42,736 nt of DNA. Source: a virus. Shown here piece by piece: positions 16,605 to 23,238 of this stretch (position 1 is the stretch's first letter; every line of letters begins with the position of its first letter). Both the position numbers and the translations under genes were made by a program. The DNA lies in IMG/VR virus record IMGVR_UViG_3300043773_000468, positions 1-42,736 of that record. One strand, given 5' to 3'. The notes below the pieces were generated by a model that saw only the letters and a list, made by a program, of their open reading frames with translations, was not told where the DNA came from and searched no databases.

Positions 16605-17060
16605 TTACTCCAACCTGAGAGTAGCAACTCCACCCGCTACATTTAGCCCAGTCTGACCTGAAACAGACACAGGATTTAGTACAATACCTGATTCCAGACC
16701 ACCGATGAGAGCATTTACGCCAACACCAAAGACTACAGAGGCTTCGGCATTAACACCAGTGTAGACACCCTTGAGTCCGCCGTTTGACCGACCATCGACG
16801 CCAAAGACTGCCCAGACAAGAGCCTGATTGCCAGTCACGCCAATATCAACGCCAAGACGCGAGAATGTTGCGCGATAGTGCTTCTTCTTTCCGTTAGTCT
16901 GAGTGAATACACATTCACCGTGCTTGACAGACCCGATGATAAGACCTGGTCCGCCATCAAGATGGCATGTGAGAGTGCCTAGATTGACACCATCAGCCTG
17001 AGCGGTGCCTGCCATTAGTCCAACGGCCATGAGAGCCGCAGCAATAGTTCTCTTAATCAT
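16605..17060 (-). CDS. Secreted DUF992-like protein
   Basis: 151 residues with a cleavable signal peptide (MIKRTIAAALMAVGLMAGTA, predicted cut after AQA). The mature part follows the DUF992 pattern known from Rhizobiales: VNLGTLTCHLDGGPGLIIGS, CVFTQTNGKKKHYRATFSRL, GVDIGVTGNQALVWAVFG, then a glycine-rich VVFGVGVNALIGG and VSVSGQTGLNVAGGVATL. The family role is unknown; it is a small periplasmic or outer-surface beta protein. Its presence in a phage suggests capture from an alphaproteobacterial host. Two bases separate it from the upstream gene, and a 35-base gap follows before the ExbB-like gene. Confidence 0.82.
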   Translation of the reverse strand: MIKRTIAAALMAVGLMAGTAQADGVNLGTLTCHLDGGPGLIIGSVKHGECVFTQTNGKKKHYRATFSRLGVDIGVTGNQALVWAVFGVDGRSNGGLKGVYTGVNAEASVVFGVGVNALIGGLESGIVLNPVSVSGQTGLNVAGGVATLRLE

Positions 17061-17062
17061 TA

Positions 17063-17317
17063 TTATTCTCCAGTTTTTGATACAAATTCATTTAGTTTCT
17101 TCGCCAGTTCAATGATCTGATTAGGATCAATGGTTGGTACATTTGGGAAAGGAGGCAGTTCAACTTCCTTGTTCTGTGATAGGGCGATAGATGCCCTTTC
17201 ACGATCAAGATTCCAATCATTCTCTAGACGAATGCGTTCATTCATTAGATTTTCTGTGATGATTGATTGGGCCATTGCCAAAAGATCAAAGCGAATTTCG
17301 TAGGGAGTTTTTGACAT
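17063..17317 (-). CDS. Conserved small T4-type phage protein
   Basis: 84 residues, MSKTPYEIRFDLLAMAQSII and a Pro-rich middle (VELPPFPNVPTIDPNQI) before a helical end. The start 'SK.PYEIR.dlL..A' is a recurrent feature of a small protein in T4-type phages of marine and rhizobial bacteria. No function is known to me. It is the first protein gene after the tmRNA and seems to begin the transcript that runs through the envelope module; no separate promoter was found between the tmRNA and its start. Confidence 0.7.
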   Translation of the reverse strand: MSKTPYEIRFDLLAMAQSIITENLMNERIRLENDWNLDRERASIALSQNKEVELPPFPNVPTIDPNQIIELAKKLNEFVSKTGE

Positions 17318-17340
17318 GTTATATTCCTGTGTTGTGTGTT

Positions 17341-17643
17341 AAGGTGGGGAGGTTCTGTTTCCACGCCCTCCCCTGGCGCATGTTAGGCTGCTAGAGCCAA
17401 ACGAGGTGCAAAGTTATCGTTTGCATTTAGAATTTGCGCTGTATACGACAGTCGCCTCTCGGTTATCTCCAATTCACTATTCTACGCTTGTCGAGCCTAA
17501 TTCGCCCCCATCAAAGACACACGAAGACGATTTGCCGAAGCATTCTTACCCATCTTAAGGAACAGCTCCGTGTGTCTTTGGTGGAGGCGGCGGGAATCGC
17601 ACCCGCGTCCAAAACGTTTTTCGATCCTCTTCATCGATAACAG
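17341..17643 (-). ncRNA. ssrA: Two-piece (circularly permuted) tmRNA
   Basis: Read on the minus strand. First comes the acceptor piece (about 17643-17579): it contains a T arm (stem GCGGG/CCCGC at 17606-17590), the strand CGCCTCC, discriminator A and an encoded CCA ending at 17579. A 69-base intervening segment (17578-17510) is closed by a perfect 12-base stem, CAAAGACACACG with CGTGTGTCTTTG. The coding piece starts at 17509 with GGGGGCGA, which pairs with CGCCTCC and places a G-U at the third pair, the alanine identity signal. The tag frame is 17424-17383: ANDNFAPRLALAA then TAA, close to alphaproteobacterial tags and ending in the degradation signal LAA. tmRNA rescues stalled ribosomes. The 3' end near 17341, after a GGGGAGG/CCTCCCC hairpin, is approximate. 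Confidence 0.9.
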
Positions 17644-17649
17644 AAGTAT

Positions 17650-17678
17650 ATATTACACCAGTTACTTTGACTTGTCAA
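17650..17678 (-). promoter_or_regulatory. Consensus sigma-70-type promoter of the tmRNA
   Basis: Minus strand TTGACA (17678-17673), 17-base spacer, TAATAT (17655-17650), transcription start near 17643. The -35 overlaps the last codons of the oxygenase gene. It may also drive the following envelope genes, because no T-rich terminator follows the tmRNA. Confidence 0.8.
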
Positions 17679-18229
17679 CCAAAATGTAGATACGAACTCA
17701 ACAAATACTTATCGTGAGATATAGAAATGTTTCCCTTATGTGGATACATCCAGAGAGGAGGAAATATAAAAACTCTACCCTTTTTCGGTGATATTTTTAT
17801 ATTGAGTGTTGGAAATTCTGTCTCGCCGCCAATTTCAACATCACTAAGATACCAGAAGAATGCTAGAAATCTCTTTGATGTTTCCTTGGTAGTAGCATCT
17901 GCATGGTATTCAAACTGATCTTCGGTTTGCTTTCTGTAGTGTTTTATGCGGAACTGTTCAAAGCCGATGCTTCTTGGCCAAAAAGAAGTTTCTGAAACTT
18001 TCTTTTTATAAACATTCAAAGTTTCAAACGTGCTATTAAGTATTTTAGTATGAAGTTCAGGATTCAAATTCACATTGGCAGTAAAATTCAACTGAGTGAA
18101 ATTTGGTCTTTTGTCTAGATCAAGTCTTTCATGCAAATTTTCATTGGAATGAAAGAGATTAATCACATCATCGCAAATACTATCACTCAGAGAATTATCT
18201 TGCACATAACAAAAATCAATTAGATTCAT
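17675..18229 (-). CDS. 2-oxoglutarate/Fe(II)-dependent oxygenase
   Basis: 184 residues of the prolyl-4-hydroxylase type. The iron ligands are HAD in FEYHADATTKET (HxD) and the later His in FPPLWMYPHKGN; the Lys in SHDKYLLSSYLHF is the likely 2-oxoglutarate contact. Between them is the strand pattern RFLAFFWYLSDVEIGGETEF. Such oxygenases are frequent in T4-type phages of marine and rhizobial bacteria; substrates (protein, nucleic acid or sugar) are mostly unknown. The stop lies inside the tmRNA promoter region. Confidence 0.85.
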   Translation of the reverse strand: MNLIDFCYVQDNSLSDSICDDVINLFHSNENLHERLDLDKRPNFTQLNFTANVNLNPELHTKILNSTFETLNVYKKKVSETSFWPRSIGFEQFRIKHYRKQTEDQFEYHADATTKETSKRFLAFFWYLSDVEIGGETEFPTLNIKISPKKGRVFIFPPLWMYPHKGNISISHDKYLLSSYLHFG

Positions 18230-18230
18230 A

Positions 18231-18443
18231 TCACTTCTTCTTTCGCGTCTTCTTTACAGGAATCTCAGCATACGGAGTCCAACGCTTGATGCTACCGTCT
18301 TCTTCCACTTTAATGTATCGTTGTTCTTCCAAAGCGATCAAAGTATTCATTGCACCAACTACAAATCCTTGGCGTCTGCTAATGAAAGCACAAGCGCCAA
18401 ATGCGATACAGATTGTTACAATCATCCATGGTTCCAAATACAT
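18231..18443 (-). CDS. Small single-pass membrane protein
   Basis: 70 residues: hydrophobic helix at about 5-22 (PWMIVTICIAFGACAFIS), then a short region with NTLIALEEQRYIKVEEDGSI and a basic tail KKTRKKK. The small protein shape with a helix followed by an 'yikieedG.I' hairpin recurs in T4-type phages. Function unknown. One base from the oxygenase and overlapping the nuclease upstream by a base. Confidence 0.65.
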   Translation of the reverse strand: MYLEPWMIVTICIAFGACAFISRRQGFVVGAMNTLIALEEQRYIKVEEDGSIKRWTPYAEIPVKKTRKKK

Positions 18444-19114
18444 TAGAATTTTTCCTGTTTGTAGAGATGAATTTTTTCCAAAAGGTTTTGTACGTAGTGG
18501 ATCTTGTCACGAATGAAAATCTGAGGCTTTTCCATACCGTCTACCGAGATTAGAATTACGATTTGATTTATCGGCTCACCAACAAGTTCTTCATACATCA
18601 GAGCATATGCGGTGCCTTGTTCAAAGTAGTTTTCAATCCATTCTTCCTTCTTTTCTTTTAGAGAAGTCTTGAAGTCGATAATGGAAAGAACACCATCATA
18701 CTCAGCAATACAATCTGTTCTGCCAGCCACTCCAAGTTTTTCAGAGTAGAGAGGGCTTTCAATATAGCGTATGTTGTCAATCAAGTCAAGAGTTTTCGCC
18801 ATGTCAAAGAAGGCCTGCTTCATGTCAGGCATTACTTCTTTGAGAAAGCCATCTTCATTACGAAGATACGATTCCATCATGTTGTGAAATTTTGTTCCGC
18901 GCGTGGATGCGCGTGTGGAAATCCTGTTAGCCTCTTCATGACCAACACGATTGCGCCATTCAATCATGGCTTTCTTCTTGAAATGGCCAAGAACGGTTGT
19001 GACTGATGGCAGTTTCTTGCCACTTGGCGTCACATAAAATCTTTCACCTGTGCTTTCGTCTGTAGGCAGTTGCTTTAAATCTGGCATGCCCTCAACGAAT
19101 TTAAACTTCTTCAT
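18443..19114 (-). CDS. PD-(D/E)XK exonuclease, RecB/Cas4-like
   Basis: 223 residues. Active-site pattern of the PD-(D/E)XK superfamily is clear: GVAGRTDCIAEYDGVLSIID followed by DFKTSLKEK (D...D-x-K), with the upstream helix RGTKFHNMMESYL (the conserved His region of RecB-like enzymes) and the later EQGTAYALMYEELVG (QxxxY type motif). It probably digests or processes DNA ends in recombination or host DNA breakdown. Similar stand-alone proteins occur in T4-type cyanophages. It overlaps the downstream gene by one base. Confidence 0.82.
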   Translation of the reverse strand: MKKFKFVEGMPDLKQLPTDESTGERFYVTPSGKKLPSVTTVLGHFKKKAMIEWRNRVGHEEANRISTRASTRGTKFHNMMESYLRNEDGFLKEVMPDMKQAFFDMAKTLDLIDNIRYIESPLYSEKLGVAGRTDCIAEYDGVLSIIDFKTSLKEKKEEWIENYFEQGTAYALMYEELVGEPINQIVILISVDGMEKPQIFIRDKIHYVQNLLEKIHLYKQEKF

Positions 19115-19434
19115 GTTCTATTCTTATCGTGATCTTTGATATTGTTTGTGTGTAGTCCATCGGTCTTGAGACTCTTAGTAACTTTCAAATTTTTAGGTTC
19201 GTTCTTCTTCATATAATTATGTGCTTGATCTCTTGTCATGAACTTCTTTTTATTTTCGTGATGAACAAATCCCATTTCTCCGTCAAATTCTTTTCCGTCG
19301 GAGTAATTATCTATCTCTCTTGTACTTAATAGATCAGAATGAACCCATCCTCGTTTACCGACTTGAACTTTGCCGTTTGATCTTTTTCTTGCTACAAGTA
19401 AATGTTCTTCCAAGTATTGTTTGAATGTCTTCAT
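19111..19434 (-). CDS. Basic protein of unknown function, MKTFKQYLEE start
   Basis: 107 residues from the ATG at 19434; the longest frame adds nine codons, but the ATG at 19434 has a GAGAG ribosome site directly upstream and gives the start MKTFKQYLEEHLLV. The protein has a GKVQVGKRGWVHSDLL segment and a Lys/Asn/His-rich remainder (FVHHENKKKFMTRDQAHNYM). Amphipathic short N-termini of this kind recur in several genes here (19864, 39873, 41906). Function unknown. It overlaps the nuclease gene by four bases. Confidence 0.6.
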   Translation of the reverse strand: MKTFKQYLEEHLLVARKRSNGKVQVGKRGWVHSDLLSTREIDNYSDGKEFDGEMGFVHHENKKKFMTRDQAHNYMKKNEPKNLKVTKSLKTDGLHTNNIKDHDKNRT

Positions 19435-19862
19435 CTCTCGTTCCACTTCTTTAGAATCCAAGATGAACTATTCATCTTCTCTACACCACCAATGCCAAAG
19501 ATGAACTCAACATCATTTATACCACAACTCATCTCCGGGATGTTTTCTTTCGTTCTATCGCCACCGTTTGCAAAGATAATCGTGTGTTCTGGATTTTCTT
19601 CGCGTATACACCGAATAGCATCAATAGCAGTGTTGTCAGAATCATCAAAAGCAAATACATCATCTACGCTCCTTAGATTAGATAAAATGATATGACGTTC
19701 ATTCCATGGCATGAAAGGCTTACCCTTCTTCCGAGTAAGCCAATCATCTGAGTTTAATCCGACGAATAGATAATCGCCAAGTTTCTTGGCTGCATTAATA
19801 TATTCTATGTGGCCTGAATGAACAGGATCAAATCCACCTGTGATAAGAACTAGTTTCGGCAT
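19431..19862 (-). CDS. Cytidylyltransferase-like nucleotidyltransferase
   Basis: 143 residues, complete for this fold. The nucleotide-binding HxGH motif is in LITGGFDPVHSGHIEYINAA, and the family's second signature region is near ANGGDRTKENIP with WNERHIILSNLRSVDDVFAF earlier. The closest type is HldE/RfaE C-terminal domain or TagD, which join a nucleotide to a sugar or polyol phosphate. The substrate cannot be told from sequence. In context, with the GalE-like gene at 29292, it could serve surface glycan or nucleotide-sugar synthesis. Confidence 0.82.
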   Translation of the reverse strand: MPKLVLITGGFDPVHSGHIEYINAAKKLGDYLFVGLNSDDWLTRKKGKPFMPWNERHIILSNLRSVDDVFAFDDSDNTAIDAIRCIREENPEHTIIFANGGDRTKENIPEMSCGINDVEFIFGIGGVEKMNSSSWILKKWNER

Positions 19863-19863
19863 G

Positions 19864-20406
19864 TCAATTCTTTACAATTTTATATGTTTGACCTGCAACA
19901 GATGTTGGGTCATTAGGATGACCTGCTACGTTAGCAACATCAGTATGTGGGTTTTTAGGATCGTGAGGCCCGCCGTTATTGACAACCATATGTCCTCTGG
20001 TAACTTTTAATGGTGTCTTCGACCAAGACGGACGAAATACACCATCTCTATGTGCAATAATTGCAGGTTTTCTAACACCTTTCTGTCTTGCTGTGCCAGC
20101 TTTTTCATCAACATCAGAATGTAATTCATGAAACTTTTCTCTCGACATTGGATATGTATCGGGCTGACTTCCTTTTACAGAATGTCGTGTTACGATAATA
20201 TGTCCTTCAGGAGCATTGATTTTGCCTTCTTTAGTTTGAACATCTTCACCTTTCGACACTTTAAAAGAAACAGGATTTCCTTTCTTTTCTACAGTAAATG
20301 TTTTTGATGAATCTGCAAAATCTGCTGAACTATATTCGTACGGTTTTCCACCACGGCGTTCTAGCAAAAATTCTTCTCTGATAAATCTCTCTAAGTTTTC
20401 TTTCAT
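19864..20406 (-). CDS. Hypothetical protein
   Basis: 180 residues, no family recognised. The N-terminus MKENLERFIREEFLLERRGG is an amphipathic helix; the remainder is hydrophilic and Gly/His/Asn-rich (KGEDVQTKEGKINAPEGHII, VNNGGPHDPKNPHTDVANVA). The ATG overlaps the PhoH stop (ATGA). The middle contains PMSREKFHELH. It could be a virion-packaged protein by its N-terminus, but that is speculation. Confidence 0.55.
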   Translation of the reverse strand: MKENLERFIREEFLLERRGGKPYEYSSADFADSSKTFTVEKKGNPVSFKVSKGEDVQTKEGKINAPEGHIIVTRHSVKGSQPDTYPMSREKFHELHSDVDEKAGTARQKGVRKPAIIAHRDGVFRPSWSKTPLKVTRGHMVVNNGGPHDPKNPHTDVANVAGHPNDPTSVAGQTYKIVKN

Positions 20407-21119
20407 AGTCCCATTGCATCCTTCTGTATGATGTACGATTTGACTAGACCAGAACGTACAATATCCTCTTTCATGAACTCCACATGTTCAAAAGTATTTA
20501 TTTTATTGGTGATACGCATCAACTGTGTCACGCCTTCACGCTCATGCGGCTTTGTTAAATCTGTCTGACGAAAATCTCCGCAAACGATTAGTCTGCTTTC
20601 ATCACCCATACGTGTCATCACAGTATCACATTCTTGGAATGATAGGTTCTGACTTTCATCCAAAATGACAATGGCATTATTGAATGTAATGCCGCGTAGA
20701 TAAGATGTTGTCGTGAAGTGGACTAGTCCTTTCATCTTTAGTATATCGTATCCATCACCACGGCCAAATAGACTGTCACAGATTTCGCGGTATGGTTCTT
20801 CATAGACTTGAATCTTTTCCTTCATAGAGCCAGGAAGAAATCCCATATCGCGTGATGGAACTACAGACCTGATTATGACTATTTTATTGTATATTGAGTT
20901 GCCTGTCAAGATTTCATTTAGAGCAAGATATAAAGCGCAGAATGTTTTGCCTGTTCCAGCAAAACCGTGAAGCATTAGATGATAGCCTTTTTGATATGAG
21001 TTGAATACCTTTTCTTGATTTGGTGTGAGTGGTTTAATGTGTCTCAGTTCAAAATGTGCGGCCTTCTTTTGTGCTTCTTGTTCTTTATGAATGTTCTTGT
21101 TCTTAGGTTTCTTGGACAT
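20403..21119 (-). CDS. PhoH-like ATPase
   Basis: 238 residues from MSKKPKNKNIHKEQEAQKKA. Walker A is MLHGFAGTGKTFCALYLAL and Walker B is NAIVILDESQNLSFQECDTV; sensor region GDESRLIVCGDFRQTDL. This is the PhoH domain seen in many T4-type phages; the molecular role in phage growth is unclear (it resembles the helicase superfamily I core). The open frame continues upstream to 21203, but a terminator-like hairpin sits in that stretch, and the ATG at 21119 has an AAAGGAG site seven bases upstream, so the shorter form is chosen. Confidence 0.88.
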   Translation of the reverse strand: MSKKPKNKNIHKEQEAQKKAAHFELRHIKPLTPNQEKVFNSYQKGYHLMLHGFAGTGKTFCALYLALNEILTGNSIYNKIVIIRSVVPSRDMGFLPGSMKEKIQVYEEPYREICDSLFGRGDGYDILKMKGLVHFTTTSYLRGITFNNAIVILDESQNLSFQECDTVMTRMGDESRLIVCGDFRQTDLTKPHEREGVTQLMRITNKINTFEHVEFMKEDIVRSGLVKSYIIQKDAMGL

Positions 21120-21131
21120 TTTGGCTCCTTT

Positions 21132-21173
21132 AAAAGCAAAAGAGGACGAATCACCTGCGTGACCGTCCCCTCT
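21132..21173 (-). terminator. Hairpin with T-rich tail upstream of PhoH gene
   Basis: Minus strand AGAGGGGACG pairs with CGTCCTCT with a two-base bulge, with an inner TCAC/GTGA stem, followed by TTTTGCTTTT. This looks like an intrinsic terminator or attenuator in the 80-base gap before the PhoH start. Confidence 0.6.
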
Positions 21174-21199
21174 AAAAACTCGTCGTTTATTTTTGATAC

Positions 21200-21454
21200 T
21201 CATATTTCTTTTGGTATCGTATGTCTTCTCTCTATCGCTCCACCTAAAGGATGATTTTCTTTCACGCGACCTAAAACATATTTGGAAAAATCTGAAGGAG
21301 GCTTCGTGACACCTGCACGAATGGGATCAATTACATTCATTCTAAACGTCTGATTGACCTTCGGATTGTTCTGTAAGAACTCCTTTAGTTCATCATATGA
21401 CATTTGAAGTTCAAACTCTTCGCCTGTCTCTGTGTCTTCAAAACTGTAAATCAT
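21200..21454 (-). CDS. Conserved small T4-type protein, FmdB-like N-terminus without cysteines
   Basis: 84 residues: MIYSFEDTETGEEFELQMSY, DELKEFLQNNPKVNQTF, then DFSKYVLGRVKENHPLGGAI. The beginning resembles FmdB-type zinc-ribbon regulators (Y.F.d..tgeeFe) but the CxxC pairs are missing, as in other T4-type phage members. Function unknown. The C-terminal 'l.rikenhP.g' is conserved in relatives as I remember them. Confidence 0.62.
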   Translation of the reverse strand: MIYSFEDTETGEEFELQMSYDELKEFLQNNPKVNQTFRMNVIDPIRAGVTKPPSDFSKYVLGRVKENHPLGGAIERRHTIPKEI

Positions 21455-21472
21455 ATCTCTATTTAGTATCTC

Positions 21473-22012
21473 CTATGATTGTGTGATCCATTCTGGTATC
21501 TCACGCTTTGTCCATTTGTGCATACGCGCCTTGGCCACACGATAATAGTTGCGATAAGACGATACGGAGTCATGCGGTACCTTGTACTCATCAGGCATCG
21601 CTGGCGTTACAGGCGTTAGATGACCGATTTCAATATTGTATGGTGCCCGCATTAGCCATTCACTCATGCTATCACACTTATGAGTTTTGCCATAACGATG
21701 TGTATATTCGGCCAGCAAACCTAAGAAGTGGCAATACAGCCAGTTGTAGTTGTTATTGTTCGCACGACACCATACGGCTGATGGGTGATTGATATGTGTG
21801 GCTGAATATAACACCGTCTCGCGGTCGTCAGGCAAACGCCAACGCTTGACATTGCGACCAGTCTTGGTCTTGTCGGTGTATTCCGTGCCATCTAGAATGC
21901 GGTGAGCGGTGGACAAAAGTTGTGCTGTCTCTAATACCATTTTCACGATATGTTTATCCACAAGCCATATTGCAGATTGGATTGGATCTTTATCTACGGC
22001 AAAAATGTTCAT
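21473..22012 (-). CDS. Conserved T4-type phage protein, possible nuclease-like
   Basis: 179 residues. The start MNIFAVDKDPIQSAIWLVDK with HIVKMVLETAQLLSTAHRIL is a well-conserved block in T4-type phages; HPSAVWCRANNNNYNWLYCH follows. The N-terminal 'DpiqsA..lvDkHivKM..Etaq.LstahR' block is also seen in proteins labelled as pyrimidine-dimer glycosylase-like, but I see no certain catalytic residues, so no enzymatic claim is made. The HNH gene upstream overlaps it by four bases, and a second partial copy of its first 18 codons lies at 22750-22809. Confidence 0.65.
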   Translation of the reverse strand: MNIFAVDKDPIQSAIWLVDKHIVKMVLETAQLLSTAHRILDGTEYTDKTKTGRNVKRWRLPDDRETVLYSATHINHPSAVWCRANNNNYNWLYCHFLGLLAEYTHRYGKTHKCDSMSEWLMRAPYNIEIGHLTPVTPAMPDEYKVPHDSVSSYRNYYRVAKARMHKWTKREIPEWITQS

Positions 22013-22464
22013 GTGTTATTTTCCAAATACCTTATTGCGTTCTGTAGAATCATTATATCATCTTTTGCATTACCAAGCAAGGTATTACAACTGAAACATA
22101 GAAGTCCTCTGACATTTCCTGTGGTGTGAGAATGATCTACACACAACTTATCGTAACGATGATCGGTATCGTTTCCGCATATATCACACTTGAAGTTTCG
22201 CTGCTCATGCATTTGAATAACTTCCTCTTGCGTCAGGCCATACTTCTTATAATAGTGACTGTATGCTTTTGTTCCTTCACCGCGCATTTTTCTCATATAC
22301 TTGGTATTATATGTGCGATAGCAATCTTTACACCAAGGCTTGATGCCATTCTTATATTTGTAAAACGATTTGGTCTTGGGATTGGCTTTAGGAAAGCAGT
22401 CAATGTGTTTTGTCTCGTTGCATTGACTGCAAACCTTTTGTTCTCCGTCTTGTGTGGTACGCAT
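22009..22464 (-). CDS. HNH endonuclease of the endonuclease VII type
   Basis: 151 residues. Two zinc knuckles are visible at the N-terminus (CSQCNE and CKDCYRTYN) and a second pair in the catalytic region: FKCDICGND, then KLCVDHSHTTGNVRGLLCFS with CNTLLGNAKDD. This DHxHxTGxxRGLLCxxCN pattern is that of the recombination endonuclease VII family, often found as free-standing homing-type HNH genes in phages. The gene stands between an intact gene and a 5' remnant of the same gene, which fits a mobile intron-less endonuclease. The stop overlaps the start of the 21473 gene (ATGA). Confidence 0.85.
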   Translation of the reverse strand: MRTTQDGEQKVCSQCNETKHIDCFPKANPKTKSFYKYKNGIKPWCKDCYRTYNTKYMRKMRGEGTKAYSHYYKKYGLTQEEVIQMHEQRNFKCDICGNDTDHRYDKLCVDHSHTTGNVRGLLCFSCNTLLGNAKDDIMILQNAIRYLENNT

Positions 22465-22522
22465 GATGTTACTCCTTATTACAGGAGTATTTAGTAAATA
22501 TCATCTTTACATCATTCTCACA

Positions 22523-22750
22523 TCATTCAATTCCAAAAAGTTCTTCAATCCTATTGGCCGAATACTCTAATGCTTCATTAAAACCGTCATAGTAATCCGT
22601 TTCCGAGATTTGATACTTACTCTCACGTAAGGTTCTACTACACTCTCTTACGATAAACTCGGCAAACTGTTCAGCATTAAACTCGCGGTGAGCTGGATTC
22701 CAACACATTTCTGCGATTTCTTGTAAGAGTTTATTTTTGAACTCACTCAT
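22523..22750 (-). CDS. Small conserved phage protein
   Basis: 75 residues from MSEFKNKLLQEIAEMCWNPA; the longest frame has five more codons but the ATG at 22750 overlaps the stop of the remnant frame upstream as TGATG. FNAEQFAEFIVRECSRTLRE and a C-terminal EYSANRIEELFGIE match the 'fa.livrEc......' and 'ik.hFGiE' segments common in small phage proteins. Function unknown. It lies 58 bases upstream of the HNH gene. Confidence 0.6.
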   Translation of the reverse strand: MSEFKNKLLQEIAEMCWNPAHREFNAEQFAEFIVRECSRTLRESKYQISETDYYDGFNEALEYSANRIEELFGIE

Positions 22751-22809
22751 CACTTTACCATCCACATTGCAGACTGAACTGGATCTTTATCGATTGCGAA
22801 TATGTTCAT
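22750..22809 (-). pseudogene. 5' remnant copy of the 21473-22012 gene
   Basis: The frame reads MNIFAIDKDPVQSAMWMVK then TGA; 14 of the first 18 residues equal MNIFAVDKDPIQSAIWLV of the gene ending at 21473, and the four differences are conservative. Third-base changes are frequent (for example ATT/ATA, GCC/GCA), so it is not a fresh duplication. It starts directly after the stop of the gene upstream and ends overlapping the next start, so it could still be translated as a short peptide. Confidence 0.7.
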
Positions 22810-23025
22810 TTAATCCTCAATTGCGTCGATGCGGAACACTTCGCCAGGTTCGACGTTCAGTGTCCGATCAATATCAGGTTCGCCGTCTGGACTCCATGAG
22901 CGAACACGGATCTTTCTTACGCCTGGCGGCACTTTCCAGACAGCATGATTTTTTGCCGCAGCATTAGCAACAATAGCAAAAAATGGCAGGGCTGTCAACC
23001 CTGCCATGAGTTGGCGTCTAAACAT
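22810..23025 (-). CDS. Small secreted protein
   Basis: 71 residues from MFRRQLMAGLTALPFFAIVA, a typical signal peptide with predicted cut after ANA; the longest frame begins 18 codons earlier but the ATG at 23025 overlaps the previous stop (TGATG) and gives the signal sequence. The mature part has KVPPGVRKIRVRSWSPDGEP and EPGEVFRIDAIED, an all-beta pattern. It is probably periplasmic. No family recognised; host-type origin possible. Confidence 0.62.
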   Translation of the reverse strand: MFRRQLMAGLTALPFFAIVANAAAKNHAVWKVPPGVRKIRVRSWSPDGEPDIDRTLNVEPGEVFRIDAIED

Positions 23026-23228
23026 CACTTTATCTTTCGGTAAGTCGCGCCACCAGTCAGAACAAGAGCCGCCAACCAATTCCAGAATGTATACTCAATT
23101 GTCAGGAATGTACCGAACAACTGATTCCATGCCCACATGTAGATTAGTGGTGCGATGGCTACAATCAACAGTGTACCAAGAATAGCGCCGAGCATCGCGG
23201 CGCTATCTTCCATTCTATCTCTAAACAC
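23025..23228 (-). CDS. Small two-helix membrane protein (GTG start)
   Basis: 67 residues. Two hydrophobic helices at about 13-33 and 44-59 (AMLGAILGTLLIVAIAPLIY and FWNWLAALVLTGGATY), with a short loop. The GTG start is preceded by AAGGAG at good spacing, while the next ATG has no such site. The pattern 'aplliymWaWnqLf....eytFWnwla' resembles small membrane proteins common in bacteria and phages. A holin role cannot be excluded, but the lysis genes are at 40594-41909. Confidence 0.6.
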   Translation of the reverse strand: MFRDRMEDSAAMLGAILGTLLIVAIAPLIYMWAWNQLFGTFLTIEYTFWNWLAALVLTGGATYRKIK

Positions 23229-23238
23229 TTACATCTCC

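Noticed and set aside
17341-17375. GGGGAGG/CCTCCCC hairpin as tmRNA terminator
   Set aside because: No T run follows it; it is more likely part of the tmRNA coding piece 3' region.
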